DNA of 64,000 nucleotides, from contig JAHLKI010000004.1 of assembly GCA_025602905.1 (NCBI GenBank), positions 1,054,001 to 1,118,000 on the forward strand, in the 5' to 3' direction. The translations under genes and the position numbers were made by a program. This DNA comes from Phlyctochytrium arcticum (Eukaryota > Chytridiomycota > Chytridiomycetes > Chytridiales > Chytridiaceae). The notes below the pieces were generated by a model. That model searched no databases. It worked only from the letters and a program-made list of their open reading frames with translations, and was not told where the DNA came from. Positions 61,814 to 64,000 of the stretch are shown here, in pieces. Numbering within the stretch: position 1 is the stretch's first letter; each line of letters starts with the position of its first letter.

Positions 61814-62671
61814 ATGTACACCATCACTAAAACATGTTTTGTCACGGACATCATCAAGATCGACCGACTCCCATACGACATTAGTGTCATCATCCCCATC
61901 GGAAACGTGGAAACCGCCGAAGTCGTTGTCAATGTATTCGCATGGCGCCAGCTCCAGAAACCTATCATTGGGGACAACTACTATCTGATAGCCAGCGCGG
62001 CATATGAGCCCAACACCTTCAAAGCAAGCGCGTTCAGCGGCAGCAAGATTTGTATGGATGACTACGACAGCGGCATATTAGATGCCGTGGCAGCAACCTT
62101 CAACCTCACAGGGAAAGTGTCCGGAGTACAGGGGGACACAGTTGTTGTCCAGTACAACGTATGGCATGACGTGGATCGGCGGGAGATAGAGCGGCGCTGC
62201 ACCATCAGCATGTCGGGAAAGTACTGGGAAAAAAGGAAGAACAAAGTGAAGGCAGGGCTGATCGTGAACGTGATTGGAACCTTGGGGGACGGAGGGGTGT
62301 TGAAATCGGAGCTGTTCTGGATCCCCACTGGGCAGTCAGATGTGGACCGGCTGATCGTGGCACCGGCGACACCAACCTCGACGGCGGGAGAAGCGGTGGC
62401 ATCTTACTTTGGAAAAAGGCTCAGTCCCAAAAGATTGAGGACGGAAGAGGAGGCCAACACGGGCATGGTGCAGGTGGAGGACAACATGTTCGCGACAGCA
62501 ACCAGCAGCCAAGCCGGCCCCAGTGCTGTCGGCGAGGACTTGGAGGAACCGGTGACACCACCTCGAAGGAAATGCGGCCGCCCTAAGGGATCGAAGAACC
62601 GGCCGAAGGGAACCGGGAAAGGCAAAGGGAAAGCCGTAGCGGAGACAGATGACGAAGACAGTGATATGTAA
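61814..62671 (+). CDS. Intact beta-rich protein with C-terminal AT-hook (285 aa)
   Basis: ATG 61814 is preferred over the upstream in-frame TTG. The N-terminal 170 residues look beta-rich in two blocks: YDISVIIPIGNVETAEVVVN with NVFAWRQLQKPIIGDNYYLI, and TGKVSGVQGDTVVVQYNVWH with KAGLIVNVIGTLGDGGVLKS ELFWIP. The second block resembles an OB-fold, a low-confidence reading. The C-terminus is polar with an AT-hook-like RKCGRPKGSKNRPKG and a basic GKGKGK stretch before an acidic end. It could bind single-stranded or AT-rich DNA. It is divergent from Helitron B and convergent (280 bp apart) with the D5-like helicase. Unlike its neighbours it has no lesion. Confidence 0.55.
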   Translation: MYTITKTCFVTDIIKIDRLPYDISVIIPIGNVETAEVVVNVFAWRQLQKPIIGDNYYLIASAAYEPNTFKASAFSGSKICMDDYDSGILDAVAATFNLTGKVSGVQGDTVVVQYNVWHDVDRREIERRCTISMSGKYWEKRKNKVKAGLIVNVIGTLGDGGVLKSELFWIPTGQSDVDRLIVAPATPTSTAGEAVASYFGKRLSPKRLRTEEEANTGMVQVEDNMFATATSSQAGPSAVGEDLEEPVTPPRRKCGRPKGSKNRPKGTGKGKGKAVAETDDEDSDM

Positions 62672-62951
62672 ATAGTTCTGAAATATTTGAAATACATGTT
62701 CATAAGAATGAGATAATTACAATTTCGTAGCAAAGCTTTTACAAAGTCGATACAGGTCCATGTATACAGGCAAAGGGCAGCGGGGATGGGAATGACAGGA
62801 GCAAAGGTGCAGGTTAAGGAGCTGTGTACGGTGAAATGCAGTGTCGAAACGGGCCAAGTCCGATAGGCCAAGTCCGATGCAGATGAAGCAAGAGGGGAAG
62901 GAAAAAGCAGAACCGAGGACACGGAATACGGGGTGAAGGTAGGGTTCCCAG

Positions 62952-64000
62952 TCACGGGGGTTCATTCTGAAACATTTTGAAGTTTAAATCTGGTTTTCTG
63001 ATAACAGTTCTTTCAATTCTGTCCTCGGGGTTGTTTGTCAATTGGTAAGTCATTTTGAACCATTTCGCAACTGTTAAAGAATTCACCAGATTCTTCTTCG
63101 TGTACTCATTGACCTCCTCTGGAACTTTTATCGAGAGATCCAAACTTCCATCTTTCTTTACAAACTTTAATTTAAAGAATCTCATTAGTATGAGAATAAA
63201 TGTGTCTCGATATTCTGGAGAGGAGAAAAGTCTTTTAAGGTTTGGATCAACTTGACGAACAATTTGTTCATCTTCACCATCATCCATTTGGACGGCCTCT
63301 TCTTCATCCTCTTCTTCATCATTACATTCTGCAAATGTAACGGTGTAAGGGATCATTTTCGCCGAAAGAGCAATAGCAGTATCAATACGGTCGAATTTTG
63401 GATCTTAGTTTGTTTGAATATGGAGAGCGCCAGTCATAGGGAACGTAAGAGGTTTGCCGTGAAGTGTCCGAACCGGATAAGGGTCATTTCCTCGAATGAT
63501 TTTAATTTCATCAGAAGCAAAGGATTGACCAACTTGAGGTTCAGAAGTAGCGAGGTATCTCTTACCAAAACAGTTAAACATTTGGGCATTTGGGGCATCA
63601 CGTTGACCTTTGCTGCGAGTAGTAATACAGTATTTTCAGGTTTGATAAAGTTGAAATAAGTCCCAAAAGTAGATGTAATTAGCGTGGTTTCAGCACCCTT
63701 CCCCATTACGACCGCCTCCTTTTTGTACGTAAAAGGACTCTTCGACAACCTTTCCAAATAAACATCGTACAAGTTGAGCGATACGATAGTCTCGTATTTT
63801 ATCGCATGGAAAGATGCTTGCAAAGAATGACGAGATTGCCTCTCGAATCTCTGTAACTTCTCCCCCGCTAGGGAAAGGATAGCCGCAAGTGTGCAAAATG
63901 TAATCTTTGGCTTCAAAAGGACGAAACGCTCCTTTGACAAGGTCGTAAACGCCATCGGTGAATGCGAACAGATGAGGATTTGAAAGAAAGAGTTCGATAC
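62952..64000 (-). pseudogene. D5-like SF3 helicase/primase, C-terminal part, decayed, cut by window edge
   Basis: Read leftwards from the right edge, a frame gives NPHLFAFTDGVYDLVKGAFR and DYILHTCGYPF, the pre-helicase D5_N-type block, then IAQLVRCLFGKVVEESFYV. The P-loop region starts GRNGEG at about 63700 and shifts frame inside the Walker A motif, so the Lys-Ser/Thr is not readable. A second shift near 63610 restores the frame for FGKRYLATSEPQ (Walker B region) and GALHIQTN (SF3 sensor Asn). A TAA at about 63405 follows, then DPKFDRIDTAIALSAKMIPY and the C-terminal VPEEVNEYTKKNLVNS block to 62952. This order is known in large DNA virus and virus-like element D5 proteins. The N-terminal primase part would lie beyond 64000. 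Confidence 0.7.

Overview
The window looks like a transposon-dense, gene-poor region from a filamentous fungus, most likely a basidiomycete. The reasons are short introns (about 45-66 nt, GTRNGT-type donors, YAG acceptors), a chromodomain Ty3/Gypsy element, Rep-helicase Helitrons, a Crypton tyrosine recombinase, a Tnp2-type transposase and a PIF/Harbinger pair. The phylum is inference. I found no clear housekeeping gene, rRNA, convincing tRNA or CRISPR array.

Layout. 0.8-1.4 kb: zinc-finger fragment with a terminal repeat, found again at 20.2-21.0 kb. 2.5-5.0 kb: broken copy of a large GDxxxW/MHxxLN protein whose intact four-exon relative (985 aa by my splicing) lies at 27.7-30.8 kb. 5.8-7.4 kb: unrecognised minus-strand gene. 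8.2-9.4 kb: Tnp2-type transposase pseudogene. 9736-16619: complete Ty3/Gypsy chromovirus (minus) with 236-bp LTRs, a GGCGA target duplication and a canonical -1 frameshift heptamer, inserted into a plus-strand reading frame that resumes at 16.62 kb. 17.0-18.0 kb: unrecognised minus gene. 18.0-19.1 kb: ~200-bp diverged tandem repeats. 22.2-22.7 kb: decayed copy of the unrecognised family seen at 44.9-46.1 kb. 25.3-25.8 and 52.3-52.7 kb: two paralogues of a small Cys-containing protein. 26.0-27.3 kb: pogo-like transposase with one frameshift. 32.0-34.6 kb: PIF/Harbinger element with convergent Myb/SANT and DDE genes. 37.6-40.8 kb: Crypton with GCR1-type C-terminus. 42.0-42.9 kb: Pif1-type helicase remnant. 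47.0-51.7 and 56.2-60.5 kb: two decayed Helitrons. 61.8-62.7 kb: intact beta-rich/AT-hook protein gene, convergent with a decayed D5-like SF3 helicase that runs off the right edge.

Almost every element carries one to four frameshifts or stops. The reading frames that look intact are the 985-aa protein, the two small Cys proteins, the gag gene and the AT-hook protein. The best leads for something undescribed are the D5-like helicase and its DNA-binding-like neighbour, the 985-aa family with destruction-box-like motifs, the family at 44.9 kb and the small Cys-protein family. All splice models and similarities are my own reading; none was checked against a database.
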